Assembly (NCBI GenBank): GCA_017410245.1
Contig: JAFQRE010000042.1
Coordinates: 1 to 64,000, forward strand
Length of the DNA stretch: 64,000 nucleotides
Origin: Bacteroidaceae bacterium
Lineage (GTDB): Bacteria; Bacteroidota; Bacteroidia; Bacteroidales; Barnesiellaceae_A
Reading direction: 5' to 3'
The notes beneath the pieces were generated by a model. That model was not told where the DNA came from. It ran no database searches and was given only the letters and a program-made list of their open reading frames with translations. This document shows, piece by piece, positions 47,782-55,537 of this stretch. Position 1 is the stretch's first letter. The number at the start of each line of letters is the position of its first letter. The position numbers were made by a program, and so were the translations under genes.

Positions 47782-47839
47782 CGGAGTGAGGGGGATTCGA
47801 ACCCCCGAGCCGCTTGTGACGACTACACGCTTTCCAGGC
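47782..47839 (-). pseudogene. tRNA-Ser(GGA) 3' fragment, left attachment site of the integrated element
   Basis: On the minus strand, the piece starts in the anticodon stem-loop (CCTGGAAAGCG, anticodon GGA), then shows the long serine-type variable arm, an intact T arm (GGGGGTTCGAATCCCCC) and the 3' acceptor strand CACTCC plus discriminator G. The 5' half (D arm and 5' acceptor) is missing: bases beyond 47839 do not resemble a tRNA and the 5' anticodon stem is not complementary. This is the scar left at one end when an element recombines in the anticodon loop. The intact copy should lie to the right of base 64,000. Confidence 0.85.
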
Positions 47840-47922
47840 TCTCTATACTTACTCGTAACAGGTTGAGTTATACAATTTTGTTAATTATCTCTTTTTTACT
47901 TTCACGCAATCTGCGCACTTAA

Positions 47923-48372
47923 TTAAAATTCTATGTTGTTTTGGAGCAATAGAAGTTTGAGGTTCATTATTTCTTCATTCTTCTGAAGCAACTGCTCCTG
48001 AAGAGTATCAATCCTTGATTCTAAGGCAGAGATGCGTTCTTCTCTACGCTCTACCAATGAACTGACATCTTTAAGTATTAAATCAATCTTCGCTTGTAGT
48101 TGGTCATCAACTACTGCTCCATTGACATAACCATTGTAATTGCCATTTACATGATTATTATTGATACTAACATTCTCGCGTACATTATAGTTATCAATAT
48201 TCTCTATCGATAACTCGGCTGATAAAATATCCTTCACTCGCTGAGACACGGCTGTCTTGCCATTCTCCATTGCAGATACAGAACTTTGTGGCAAACTTAA
48301 CATCTTTGCCACATCTTTTTGTGTGAGTTTGTAATCTTTTCTCAGCTTATATAGGTCAAATGTCATAGCCAT
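47923..48372 (-). CDS. XRE-type repressor with coiled-coil C-terminus
   Basis: 149 residues. Residues 3-60 form an HTH_3 (XRE) domain: LRKDYKLTQKDVAKMLSLPQSSVSAMENG. The middle is Asn-rich, and the last 60 residues form a coiled coil (EERISALESRIDTLQEQLLQ), likely for oligomerisation. It is transcribed away from the Cro-like gene and a GC-rich dyad (48395-48414) lies between them, so it is probably the element's lysogeny-type repressor. There is no peptidase domain, so it is not LexA-like. Confidence 0.85.
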   Translation of the reverse strand: MAMTFDLYKLRKDYKLTQKDVAKMLSLPQSSVSAMENGKTAVSQRVKDILSAELSIENIDNYNVRENVSINNNHVNGNYNGYVNGAVVDDQLQAKIDLILKDVSSLVERREERISALESRIDTLQEQLLQKNEEIMNLKLLLLQNNIEF

Positions 48373-48394
48373 ATCTTTGCAGATTATCGTATTT

Positions 48395-48439
48395 ATCGGC
48401 AGATTTTTGCCGATATTTCAAATAATATCGCTATATTTG
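48395..48439 (+). promoter_or_regulatory. Operator and rightward promoter of the element's switch
   Basis: The dyad ATCGGCA-N6-TGCCGAT (48395-48414) overlaps a TTTG (48406-48409) that is followed by 22 bp and TATATTTG (48432-48439). A repressor on the dyad would cover the -33 box of the rightward promoter. Confidence 0.6.
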
Positions 48440-48506
48440 CAATAATTATCATTATGGTTATGCAATCCAATAACTTTTTCTATTGCAAAGTTAATGATAA
48501 TTATTG
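48440..48506 (+). repeat. Perfect 15-bp inverted repeat in the rightward leader
   Basis: CAATAATTATCATTA (48440-48454) is the exact reverse complement of 48492-48506. Inside, TGCAAT (48461-48466) pairs with ATTGCA (48482-48487). It starts right where the transcript from the TATATTTG box would begin and so can fold into a long hairpin ahead of the 48544 gene. Confidence 0.65.
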
Positions 48507-48543
48507 AATTGACAAAATTCTTATTGATAAAAATTTAACGGCA

Positions 48544-48765
48544 ATGACAAAATCTTTCAAAGAACTTTATTTCGAACAAAAAAATTTGCCTACTCCGGCT
48601 CAAGCCTTTCTCGAAGATGTGGCTTTGGCTACCAATAGGAGTATCACTACCGTGCGTATGTGGATTTCGGGTACGCAAATTCCTGACCATAAAACGCTGA
48701 AAATTCTCGCAAACAAATTTGATACTGAACCTCATTTATTATTCCCAGACAATGAGAACGAGTGA
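48544..48765 (+). CDS. Small HTH (Cro-like) protein
   Basis: 73 residues. It resembles a single helix-turn-helix domain (FLEDVALATNRSITTVRMWISGTQIPDHKTLKILANKF). Located where a phage cro gene would be, divergent from the XRE repressor. Its end overlaps the next gene by 14 bp. Confidence 0.7.
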   Translation: MTKSFKELYFEQKNLPTPAQAFLEDVALATNRSITTVRMWISGTQIPDHKTLKILANKFDTEPHLLFPDNENE

Positions 48766-48949
48766 ACCTAATGTATCAGACAAGGGCAGATACTCCATAA
48801 ATCAGACTTGTCAGTTACTTAACATTTGCCGGGACTCACTTCGCAAATACACTCAAAAAGGACTTATAAGATGTGGTTATCGCACACTTAACAACAGACC
48901 TTTTTATTTAGGTAGCGAAATTCTTCGATTCTGGCGTGAACAAGTGTAG
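48752..48949 (+). CDS. Small MerR/excisionase-like HTH protein
   Basis: About 65 residues. The pattern YSINQTCQLLNICRDSLRKYTQKGLI is that of helix-turn-helix 17 / MerR-type DNA-binding proteins used as excisionases or regulators. I take the Met at 48752, since the earlier Met at 48719 lies deep in the previous gene. It ends three bases before the primase start. Confidence 0.7.
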   Translation: MRTSEPNVSDKGRYSINQTCQLLNICRDSLRKYTQKGLIRCGYRTLNNRPFYLGSEILRFWREQV

Positions 48950-48952
48950 CTT

Positions 48953-51900
48953 ATGATAAGTAAATCTGTTATCGACCAAGTTGTTGACCGTGCCGATATT
49001 GTTGATGTGGTTAGCGATGTTGTGCAGCTCAAAAAGTCGGGTGCTAACTATAAAGGGTGCTGTCCTTTCCATAATGAAGAGACTCCTTCCTTTATGGTTA
49101 ATCCAAGCCGTAATTCATGGCATTGCTTCGGTGCGTGCAATGAGGGTGGCGACGCTATCAGTTTCGTGATGAAATACTATAATATGAATTTCATCGAAGC
49201 CGTGGAAAAGCTTGCTAATCATTACGGCATCAACATTTCCAAGGAAGACAGAGAGGAGAATGTGCAAAATCGCGAACTGGAACTGAAGCGTGAGGCAATG
49301 TTTGCAGTTTATAATGAAGTGCAATATTACTTCGTTGCTAACTTCAATAACAACAAATCGGAATGTGTCGCTGCTCGACAATATGCGTTTAATCGTTGGA
49401 ATGAGAATTTCTGCCATGAAATGGGTATCGGTTATGCGACTTCCGATTGGCAAGGTTTGGTTAATTTCGCTAATGAGCATGGTATTAGCGAACAATCTCT
49501 GCTCGAATTGGGACTTATATGCAAATCGGAAAAGAACGGTCGCCTATTTGATTTCTATCGTGAAAGAATCACTATTCCAATCAAAGACCGATACGGTAGA
49601 ATTATCGGATATACGGCTCGCTATATCGGAGACAGCGAAGACACGGCTAAATACCTTAATCCTAAAACCAATATATTATATAACAAAGATAATTCTGTTT
49701 TCGGCATCAATGTCGCTTTGCGTGAAGCTGCAAAGGCTGATAAGTTTTTTCTTGTAGAGGGTGCTCCCGATGTTTTGCGTCTGCAATCTATCGGTGTGAA
49801 CAACGCTATTGCTTCGCTTGGATCTGCGTGGACGGAGAACCAGTTCTCGCAATTAAAGCGACACTCTGCAAATCTCTGTTTTATTCCTGATGCCGACCCA
49901 CCAAAGAATGGCGAATTTATTGGTACAGGGATAAAATCTGTAATCAAAAATGCTCAAACGGCTATCGCTTTAGGCTTCAATGTTATAGTGAAAGAAATTC
50001 CTTTTACCACTGCCGGAGTTAAGAATGACCCCGATTCATATATCTTGAACCGTTCCATTCTGAATGAACTTGAAGAGGTGGATTTTATTCCTTGGTATGC
50101 TACTAAATTATTCCACGATGACATTTCTCAATCGGATAAGAAAAATGCTGTGGAAACTATTGCCAACCTTATTGCCGGGATTGACGACGAATTGCGTGAA
50201 AAGATGTATGTCGATATTCTTGCCAAAATGGGTATGTCAAAGCCTTTGTGGAACAAGGCTATCAATTTTGCCAAGAAACGACTGAAAGAGGAGCAAATGC
50301 AAAAATCAGGACAGAGTGTCAATCTTGATTTGTTGCATAAGTATGGCTTTCAAGAAAGAAACAATCAATATATCGCTATTGGCAAGGACGGTGATTTAGT
50401 GCAGTGGTCAAACTTTACTATGCGACCTCTTTTCCATATCAAGGACGCTGTTATGCCTCTTCGATTGTTTGAACTTAAGAACGTGTTTAACCAAGTGGAA
50501 ATCGTGGAACTGAAACAGGAAGACCTTGTTTCGCTTTCTAAGTTCAAACAAAAGGTAGAGGGTTTGGGCAATTTCGTGTGGCTCGCAAAAGAGGAACAAC
50601 TTACTAAATTGAAAATGTTTCTCTATGAATCAACAGAAACAGCTGTTAGAATTGACCAACTCGGCTGGCAAAGGCAAGGCTTTTATGCCTTCGGAAATGG
50701 GGTATTCTCTACCGAATGGCATGCTGTCGATGACCTTGGTATTGTACGACTTCAAGACATCGGCAATTTCTACTTACCTGCGTTCTCAAAGATATATGCC
50801 GATGATACGCAGTTCTATCAGTTCGAGCGTAACTTTGTGCATTATGACTATAATGCTGTATCTCTTCAGGAGTACTGCAATCGGCTTATATCTGTGTTTG
50901 GTGATAACGCCAAGGTCGGTATCGCTTTTCTGCTTGCTTCGCTGTTTCGTGATGTGGTGGTGAGTACCACAAAGAGTTTTCCCATTCTTAACTTATTTGG
51001 CCCAAAGGGGTCGGGCAAGTCGGAATTGGGACACTCGCTGATGTCGTTCTTTATCATTGAAAACACACCTCCAAATATTCAAAACTCCACTGTGCCGGCT
51101 CTTGCCGATACGGTGGCTCAATCGTCTAACGCTCTTGTTCATCTTGACGAATTCAAGAATGATGTCGATATCATCAAAAGAGAGTTCCTGAAAGGACTAT
51201 GGGACGGCACAGGACGAAATCGTATGAGCATGGAACGAGATAAAAAGCGTGAAATCACTCGTGTTTCGTGTGGTGTTATTGTCAGTGGCCAGGAAATGGC
51301 GACTGCCGATATCGCTTTGTTTACTCGTTTCATTTTTCTTTCCTATGCTAAAAGTGAGTTCTCGCGTGAGGCGAAACGACAATTCGAGGAGTTGCGTTCT
51401 ATTCGCAAGAAAGGTTGCTCACACCTAACTTTGCAAATAATTAAATACAGAAAGCGTTTTGAAGCTGAGTTCAACGCCAATTATAACTCTTGTCTCCACG
51501 ACCTCATGGAGCGTCTTGAAGATGCCGGTATCGAAGACCGTATTCTTCGTAATTGGCTTATCCCTCTCGCTGCTTTCCGTACTCTTGAAGGTGTGCTGCA
51601 TATTCCGTTCACTTATGCCGATTTGCTTGATGTTTGCTCAAAAGGTATTCGCAATCAAAATGCTGAAGTGAAACAGAATAACGAACTGGCTGATTTTTGG
51701 AAGTTCGTATCGTTCTTGCAACAAGACGGAAAGGCTTGGCTCGGTTCTGACTTCAAGGTGATGTATTTGCAATCGATTAAATGCAAAGGTATGACCGCAC
51801 CGATTGAATACACTTCGCAAAAGCCTATTCTGTTTCTCCGTTTCAATCGTATTTCACACCTTTTTGAATCGGGTAGCAAGTCGGCTAATGCCACACATCT

Positions 51901-52153
51901 TCCTGTCGGCTCGCTGATTTATTACCTCGAAAACTCTTCTGCCTATATAGGTAAGAAGAATGTGCGTTTTGATGTGCGAACGAATGGCGTTCTTGATTAT
52001 GAATTTGAAACATCGCACGGAAAAACGATTAAACGCAAAACTACTGCGCCAGACCTCGCTATGTGTTTTGACTATCGTTTAATCAGCGATACTTTTGGCA
52101 TCAATCTGGAAACTTCTAAAACGAAAGAGGAAGAAGATTATGAGAATGATTGA
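48953..52153 (+). CDS. Phage-type primase-helicase (CHC2 zinc finger, Toprim, AAA-like ATPase)
   Basis: 1066 residues. The N-terminus is a DnaG-type CHC2 zinc finger (CCPFHNEETPSF...WHCFGACNEGGD, about 36-67). A Toprim core follows (FFLVEGAPDVLRL near 265, LCFIPDADPP near 305). The C-terminal half is a P-loop ATPase with a Walker A, NLFGPKGSGKSELG, near 685, and a Walker B-like LVHLDEF near 725. It would prime and unwind DNA for element replication. The iteron-like region starts just after its stop. Confidence 0.88.
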   Translation: MISKSVIDQVVDRADIVDVVSDVVQLKKSGANYKGCCPFHNEETPSFMVNPSRNSWHCFGACNEGGDAISFVMKYYNMNFIEAVEKLANHYGINISKEDREENVQNRELELKREAMFAVYNEVQYYFVANFNNNKSECVAARQYAFNRWNENFCHEMGIGYATSDWQGLVNFANEHGISEQSLLELGLICKSEKNGRLFDFYRERITIPIKDRYGRIIGYTARYIGDSEDTAKYLNPKTNILYNKDNSVFGINVALREAAKADKFFLVEGAPDVLRLQSIGVNNAIASLGSAWTENQFSQLKRHSANLCFIPDADPPKNGEFIGTGIKSVIKNAQTAIALGFNVIVKEIPFTTAGVKNDPDSYILNRSILNELEEVDFIPWYATKLFHDDISQSDKKNAVETIANLIAGIDDELREKMYVDILAKMGMSKPLWNKAINFAKKRLKEEQMQKSGQSVNLDLLHKYGFQERNNQYIAIGKDGDLVQWSNFTMRPLFHIKDAVMPLRLFELKNVFNQVEIVELKQEDLVSLSKFKQKVEGLGNFVWLAKEEQLTKLKMFLYESTETAVRIDQLGWQRQGFYAFGNGVFSTEWHAVDDLGIVRLQDIGNFYLPAFSKIYADDTQFYQFERNFVHYDYNAVSLQEYCNRLISVFGDNAKVGIAFLLASLFRDVVVSTTKSFPILNLFGPKGSGKSELGHSLMSFFIIENTPPNIQNSTVPALADTVAQSSNALVHLDEFKNDVDIIKREFLKGLWDGTGRNRMSMERDKKREITRVSCGVIVSGQEMATADIALFTRFIFLSYAKSEFSREAKRQFEELRSIRKKGCSHLTLQIIKYRKRFEAEFNANYNSCLHDLMERLEDAGIEDRILRNWLIPLAAFRTLEGVLHIPFTYADLLDVCSKGIRNQNAEVKQNNELADFWKFVSFLQQDGKAWLGSDFKVMYLQSIKCKGMTAPIEYTSQKPILFLRFNRISHLFESGSKSANATHLPVGSLIYYLENSSAYIGKKNVRFDVRTNGVLDYEFETSHGKTIKRKTTAPDLAMCFDYRLISDTFGINLETSKTKEEEDYEND

Positions 52154-52461
52154 CGCAACAAAAGCGTTGTTTTTTTGGACTATAGTCCGAAAATTTTCAG
52201 TTGATTATGCCAATAACAATGATAACATTGATTACATTGTTTATAATCAATAGTTTATACACTTCACAATGTGGTAACTTTTAATAACTCTCAATAACAT
52301 TTTACTTCATGGATAACATTGATTTTACTTTTTTGATAGTTTGATAACATTATTATCAATATTCCATTGATGTAATCTTCAATAAATCAATCGTTTATTT
52401 TTTTGTTATCAATGTTATCGAAGTTAATGCTGAAATAGATGTCAATTTTAATGTTTAATAT
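52154..52461. other. AT-rich iteron-like region, candidate replication origin
   Basis: 308 bp with no gene. The 12-mer GATAACATTGAT occurs at 52221-52232 and 52312-52323, and inverted at 52408-52419. Partial copies lie at 52294-52303 (ATAACATTTT) and 52343-52354. TTGATTAT (52201-52208) faces ATAATCAA (52243-52250). GGACTATAGTCC (52177-52188) is a perfect palindrome. Repeats, AT-richness and the adjacent primase gene suggest an origin; it could also be a transcriptional control region. Confidence 0.6.
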
Positions 52462-52971
52462 ATGACCGAACAATATTGCTTATACATCAAATTAGAGCCA
52501 TACATCAAGCAATGGCTCATTTATGAATGTGGTGGAACAATCCCTGTTCTCTTTCCTCGCAATTCTGCCGAGCGAGGAATTTTAGAGTTGTTCCTTGAAG
52601 AATTACCTGAAAATACTTTACCTGATTTGCCCAAAGATGAAGATGATTTGGCTATTCTAATACCTTGTTTCAAGCATAAAAAACCTGAGAAATACAACTA
52701 TTTGCCTCATACTGCAAAAACCGCATTGATTAAATGTATAAAGAACCGTTTTGATGTGCAGCTTTGGCTGGACTTACATCGTTTTGGGTATATCGGCAAA
52801 CAGCAACAAGACCTTATTTATGCTTGGATGCAGAAAAAAGGTATTGAGCCTGATGAGCGAAATTGGAACTCTATCGCGAAACGATATCAGCGTAAAAGAA
52901 CCTACTATCTCTCAAATTTGAGAGCTAAAAGGGCAAAATCAGAAAAAAAATCGGGAAATTCGACCCCTTAA
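52462..52971 (+). CDS. Element hypothetical protein
   Basis: 169 residues, not recognised. The last 40 residues are very basic (KRYQRKRTYYLSNLRAKRAKSEKK), suggesting nucleic-acid binding. It begins just after the iteron-like region, so a replication-initiation or regulatory role is possible; that is inference from position only. Confidence 0.65.
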   Translation: MTEQYCLYIKLEPYIKQWLIYECGGTIPVLFPRNSAERGILELFLEELPENTLPDLPKDEDDLAILIPCFKHKKPEKYNYLPHTAKTALIKCIKNRFDVQLWLDLHRFGYIGKQQQDLIYAWMQKKGIEPDERNWNSIAKRYQRKRTYYLSNLRAKRAKSEKKSGNSTP

Positions 52972-53033
52972 ATTGTACCAATACACGATTTCAGCTATTT
53001 CAGCTATAAACTCTTTAATTTTAATTGTTTGCT

Positions 53034-53459
53034 ATGGAAAACTTCAATCACTCATTACCGGGTATCGCACAAATCGGCTACTGCCTCTGCGAGAATATTC
53101 AGCCCAACATCGTTCTCAAACATTTGTCGGGCATTCCTGTCGGCGTCTTCACTGAGATTACGCCTGTTCGCTTCTTCGGTCAGCCGTCATACGAAGCTGT
53201 AAAGGAATACGACAACAATGGTCGCAAGGTGCTATGCACTCTTAAATTTGTGTCAAACGACAACATTCCACTTCATAAACACCTCGCTTTTGTAATCACG
53301 GACGCATCGGGAACTTCCTTTATCATCGGCTCTCGTGAACGACCGTACCCTGTCGTCAAATCTTCTGCCACGAGTGGCAACCCCTCAGGTGAATCTAATG
53401 CCAATACCTACGAAATTAAGTGGTCATCGGTTGGTATGCCTATTCGTTGTGCCATATAA
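53034..53459 (+). CDS. Element hypothetical protein
   Basis: About 141 residues, no recognised domain. A mixed beta-rich sequence without membrane segments or signal. I start at the Met at 53034 (MENFNH), since the earlier Met at 53025 is only three codons upstream and equally unproven. A terminator hairpin follows 42 bp later. Role unknown. Confidence 0.6.
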   Translation: MENFNHSLPGIAQIGYCLCENIQPNIVLKHLSGIPVGVFTEITPVRFFGQPSYEAVKEYDNNGRKVLCTLKFVSNDNIPLHKHLAFVITDASGTSFIIGSRERPYPVVKSSATSGNPSGESNANTYEIKWSSVGMPIRCAI

Positions 53460-53798
53460 AGCAGTATCACTTTCTTCATTGTTATTCATAGTTCTCTTGT
53501 GGTCGAGCAGTGATTTCATTGCTTGACCTTTTTTTGTTATGCTTAGGCTGAACGAAATCTGCTCATACGAGAATTAAATCAACAATACTCCGTCGGGCAC
53601 TTTTACGCCGCAAAGTTATTGCCGGTACTTTCAACTGCAAGGTCAAGCAACAGGTGTCGGGGCTGAAATCTCCACACCTAAATCGGGTAGTATTTAATCT
53701 CCGAACCTTGCATAATGTTTGCGTATCGGCTCTTTGTGGGCAGTGTAAAAGTCGCTCCTTTACGGAGCATAGTGTTTAATCATTTAATTCATTATCGC
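53460..53798. other. Leader region before ardA
   Basis: 339 bp with no gene. It contains the terminator above. TTGCTTGACCTT (53519-53530) is repeated inverted at 53639-53650 as an exact 12-bp match, so the DNA or RNA can also fold across about 130 nt. No canonical promoter was found close to the ardA start. Confidence 0.5.
53501..53535 (+). terminator. Terminator after the 53034 gene
   Basis: GGTCGAGCA (53501-53509) pairs with TGCTTGACC (53520-53528) with one G-U wobble, followed by seven T residues. Confidence 0.8.
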
Positions 53799-54413
53799 AT
53801 GAATACAAATTCTTCTCTTTCAGCCCACAGCGACAACAAGGTCGCTTTTGTAAATGAAATCAGTGGTCGCTCTTTCCCCATAAGTGATGAACTTCAATAT
53901 CACAAGCATTCGCTTGATAGTGATAATCCTGCTGTATATTGTGGCACTTACGGCAAATACAACAATGGCTCAATCGAAGGTATGTGGATTGATTTGACCA
54001 CCTTTGACGATTATGACGAGTTCATCGAGTTCTGCTACGATTTGCATGCCGATGAAGAAGATCCCGAACTTATGTTCCAGGATTACGAGAATTTTCCTCG
54101 CGAGTTGTATTCGGAAAGTTGCTTCGATGAAGACACTTTCGACAAAATTATTGAGTACGCCAATCACTCTGACCGTGATGCTGTTGACGCTTTCCTCTCT
54201 TGCTACGGCATTGACCAGCTTGACAAGTTCGACGAAGTTTATCAAGGTAAATTTGACAGTGAAGAGGATTTCGCTCGACATATCGTTGACGAATGTTATG
54301 ACCTTGACAAGATGTTGGGTAGTCTTTCATATTACTTCGACTACGATGCTTTCGCTCGCGATTTGTTTATATGCGATTACTTCTTCGATAATGGGTATGT
54401 TTTCCGTAGATAA
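53799..54413 (+). CDS. ArdA-like antirestriction protein (DNA mimic)
   Basis: About 204 residues. It has the ArdA hallmarks: the N-terminal VYCGTYGKYNNGSIEGMWIDL strand/turn region, the conserved FPRELY element, and a very acidic composition overall. ArdA mimics bent B-DNA and blocks type I restriction enzymes, and some others, helping incoming DNA survive. I start at the Met at 53799 because the preceding open codons belong to the leader. It precedes the head-gene operon by one terminator. Confidence 0.87.
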   Translation: MNTNSSLSAHSDNKVAFVNEISGRSFPISDELQYHKHSLDSDNPAVYCGTYGKYNNGSIEGMWIDLTTFDDYDEFIEFCYDLHADEEDPELMFQDYENFPRELYSESCFDEDTFDKIIEYANHSDRDAVDAFLSCYGIDQLDKFDEVYQGKFDSEEDFARHIVDECYDLDKMLGSLSYYFDYDAFARDLFICDYFFDNGYVFRR

Positions 54414-54432
54414 ATCTTTCGCAAACAACACT

Positions 54433-54460
54433 AAAAAAGGTCTCTTCGGAGGCCTTTTTT
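54433..54460 (+). terminator. Terminator after ardA
   Basis: AAAAAAGGTCTC-TTCG-GAGGCCTTTTTT: a 12-bp stem with one G-U pair and a TTCG loop, ending in T6. It isolates ardA from the head genes. Confidence 0.88.
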
Positions 54461-54498
54461 GCTGTTATTGTGTCTTTTATTCCCTTATAATAAGGTGC

Positions 54499-54506
54499 TA
54501 ACTTTG
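54499..54506 (+). promoter_or_regulatory. Candidate promoter of the head-gene operon
   Basis: TAACTTTG matches TAnnTTTG and lies 22 bp before the protease start, directly after the ardA terminator. No -33 box at the normal spacing is visible, so it may need an activator. Confidence 0.5.
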
Positions 54507-54528
54507 ACATAGAAATAAATTTAATACT

Positions 54529-55518
54529 ATGTCAAACGCAACTTATAATCTTCATCTAAAAGGCTTCGTCGGTGGTGCTGACTTCGACCGCAATTATGTG
54601 GACTTCGTGCTTGCCCAAAATAGCGAGCAATCGGTTTCTGTACTGATTGACTCGCTGGGTGGCTCGTTGGCTACGGCTCTGTCTATCGCTTCGGCGTTCC
54701 GTAATCATGGCGATGTGTCAGTGCATTTTGTGGGCATGAATGCGTCTGCGGCTACTATCGCTTCGCTCGGTGCGAAACATATCTCTATCGACGCTAACGC
54801 TATGTACCTCGTACATAAATGCTCCACTGAGTTCTTCCGTTGGTGCGACCTCAATGCCGACAATACACAAGACCTTATCAACGAACTGCAAGCACAGAAG
54901 AATGACCTTGACAAACTTGACGCGAACATTGCTTCGATGTACTCTGCCAAGTGTAAGAAAGATGTCAAGGACTTGCTTGAACTTATGAAAGTGGGTGGTT
55001 GGCTATCGGCACAAGAGGCTCTTGATTGGGGCTTCGTCGACGAAGTCACCAATTCTAACGAGCAAGCACCTGTGCTTACTGACGCTATCGCTTCGGCAAT
55101 GGCTAATGCCGGTATGCCGATACCGAACATTCCTGTGCAAGACAGAAATTCGCCTTTCGCCAAGTTCATCGCGTCGCTTTCGTCGCTGTTCAAATCGGAA
55201 AAATCTTCTAATCTTTCAAATACTATGAACATCACTCTCGCTAACATCAGTAAAATTCTTAATCAAGAGAATTTCACTGTCACCGACAACATGGTTACGC
55301 TGTCGGTGGAAAATCTTCAAGCAATCGAAAATGCCCTTGACAAACAAGCCAAGGAGATTGATTCATTAAACGAACGCATTTCGGCTCTCGCTTCTGCTCC
55401 TGCCGATAGCTCTACTGCTGTCATCGAGGACAACAAGCCCTCTATGACTGAAAAATCTGATGTCGAAGAGTTTTACGACACCGTAAACTCTGCTCGCAAA
55501 CTCTACAATCTCGTATAA
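54529..55518 (+). CDS. ClpP-like head maturation protease with scaffold-type tail
   Basis: 329 residues. The N-terminal 170 residues are a ClpP/S14 fold: LIDSLGGS (oxyanion strand, 39-46), the nucleophile Ser73 in MNASAATIASLG, and His96 in YLVHK. The C-terminal half is low in motifs and has a coiled coil (about 275-295), typical of a fused scaffolding domain. It would cut scaffold and capsid during head assembly. The capsid gene follows 19 bp later, the normal order. Confidence 0.88.
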   Translation: MSNATYNLHLKGFVGGADFDRNYVDFVLAQNSEQSVSVLIDSLGGSLATALSIASAFRNHGDVSVHFVGMNASAATIASLGAKHISIDANAMYLVHKCSTEFFRWCDLNADNTQDLINELQAQKNDLDKLDANIASMYSAKCKKDVKDLLELMKVGGWLSAQEALDWGFVDEVTNSNEQAPVLTDAIASAMANAGMPIPNIPVQDRNSPFAKFIASLSSLFKSEKSSNLSNTMNITLANISKILNQENFTVTDNMVTLSVENLQAIENALDKQAKEIDSLNERISALASAPADSSTAVIEDNKPSMTEKSDVEEFYDTVNSARKLYNLV

Positions 55519-55537
55519 CTTTTAATCTTTTAATACT

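Larger units (their letters stand above)
47585..47922. other. Junction region between ygiQ and the integrated element
   Basis: 338 bp without a protein gene. It contains the ygiQ promoter (47611-47652), a second dyad (47685-47696), the tRNA terminator and the tRNA-Ser fragment. A plus-strand open frame at 47579-47866 runs through these and is not a gene. Confidence 0.6.

Noticed and set aside
47579..47866. Plus-strand open frame through the tRNA-Ser fragment
   Set aside because: It passes through the ygiQ promoter, a terminator hairpin and the tRNA remnant, and has no protein features.
52177..52188. GGACTATAGTCC palindrome as a partner of the similar GACTATAGTCC at 47722-47732
   Set aside because: The match is short and part of a terminator stem at the left site; no att-type context on the right, so probably coincidence.
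53715..53798. Upstream extension of ardA to the Met at 53715
   Set aside because: The extra 28 residues do not resemble ArdA, which matches from about 53799 on; treated as leader.
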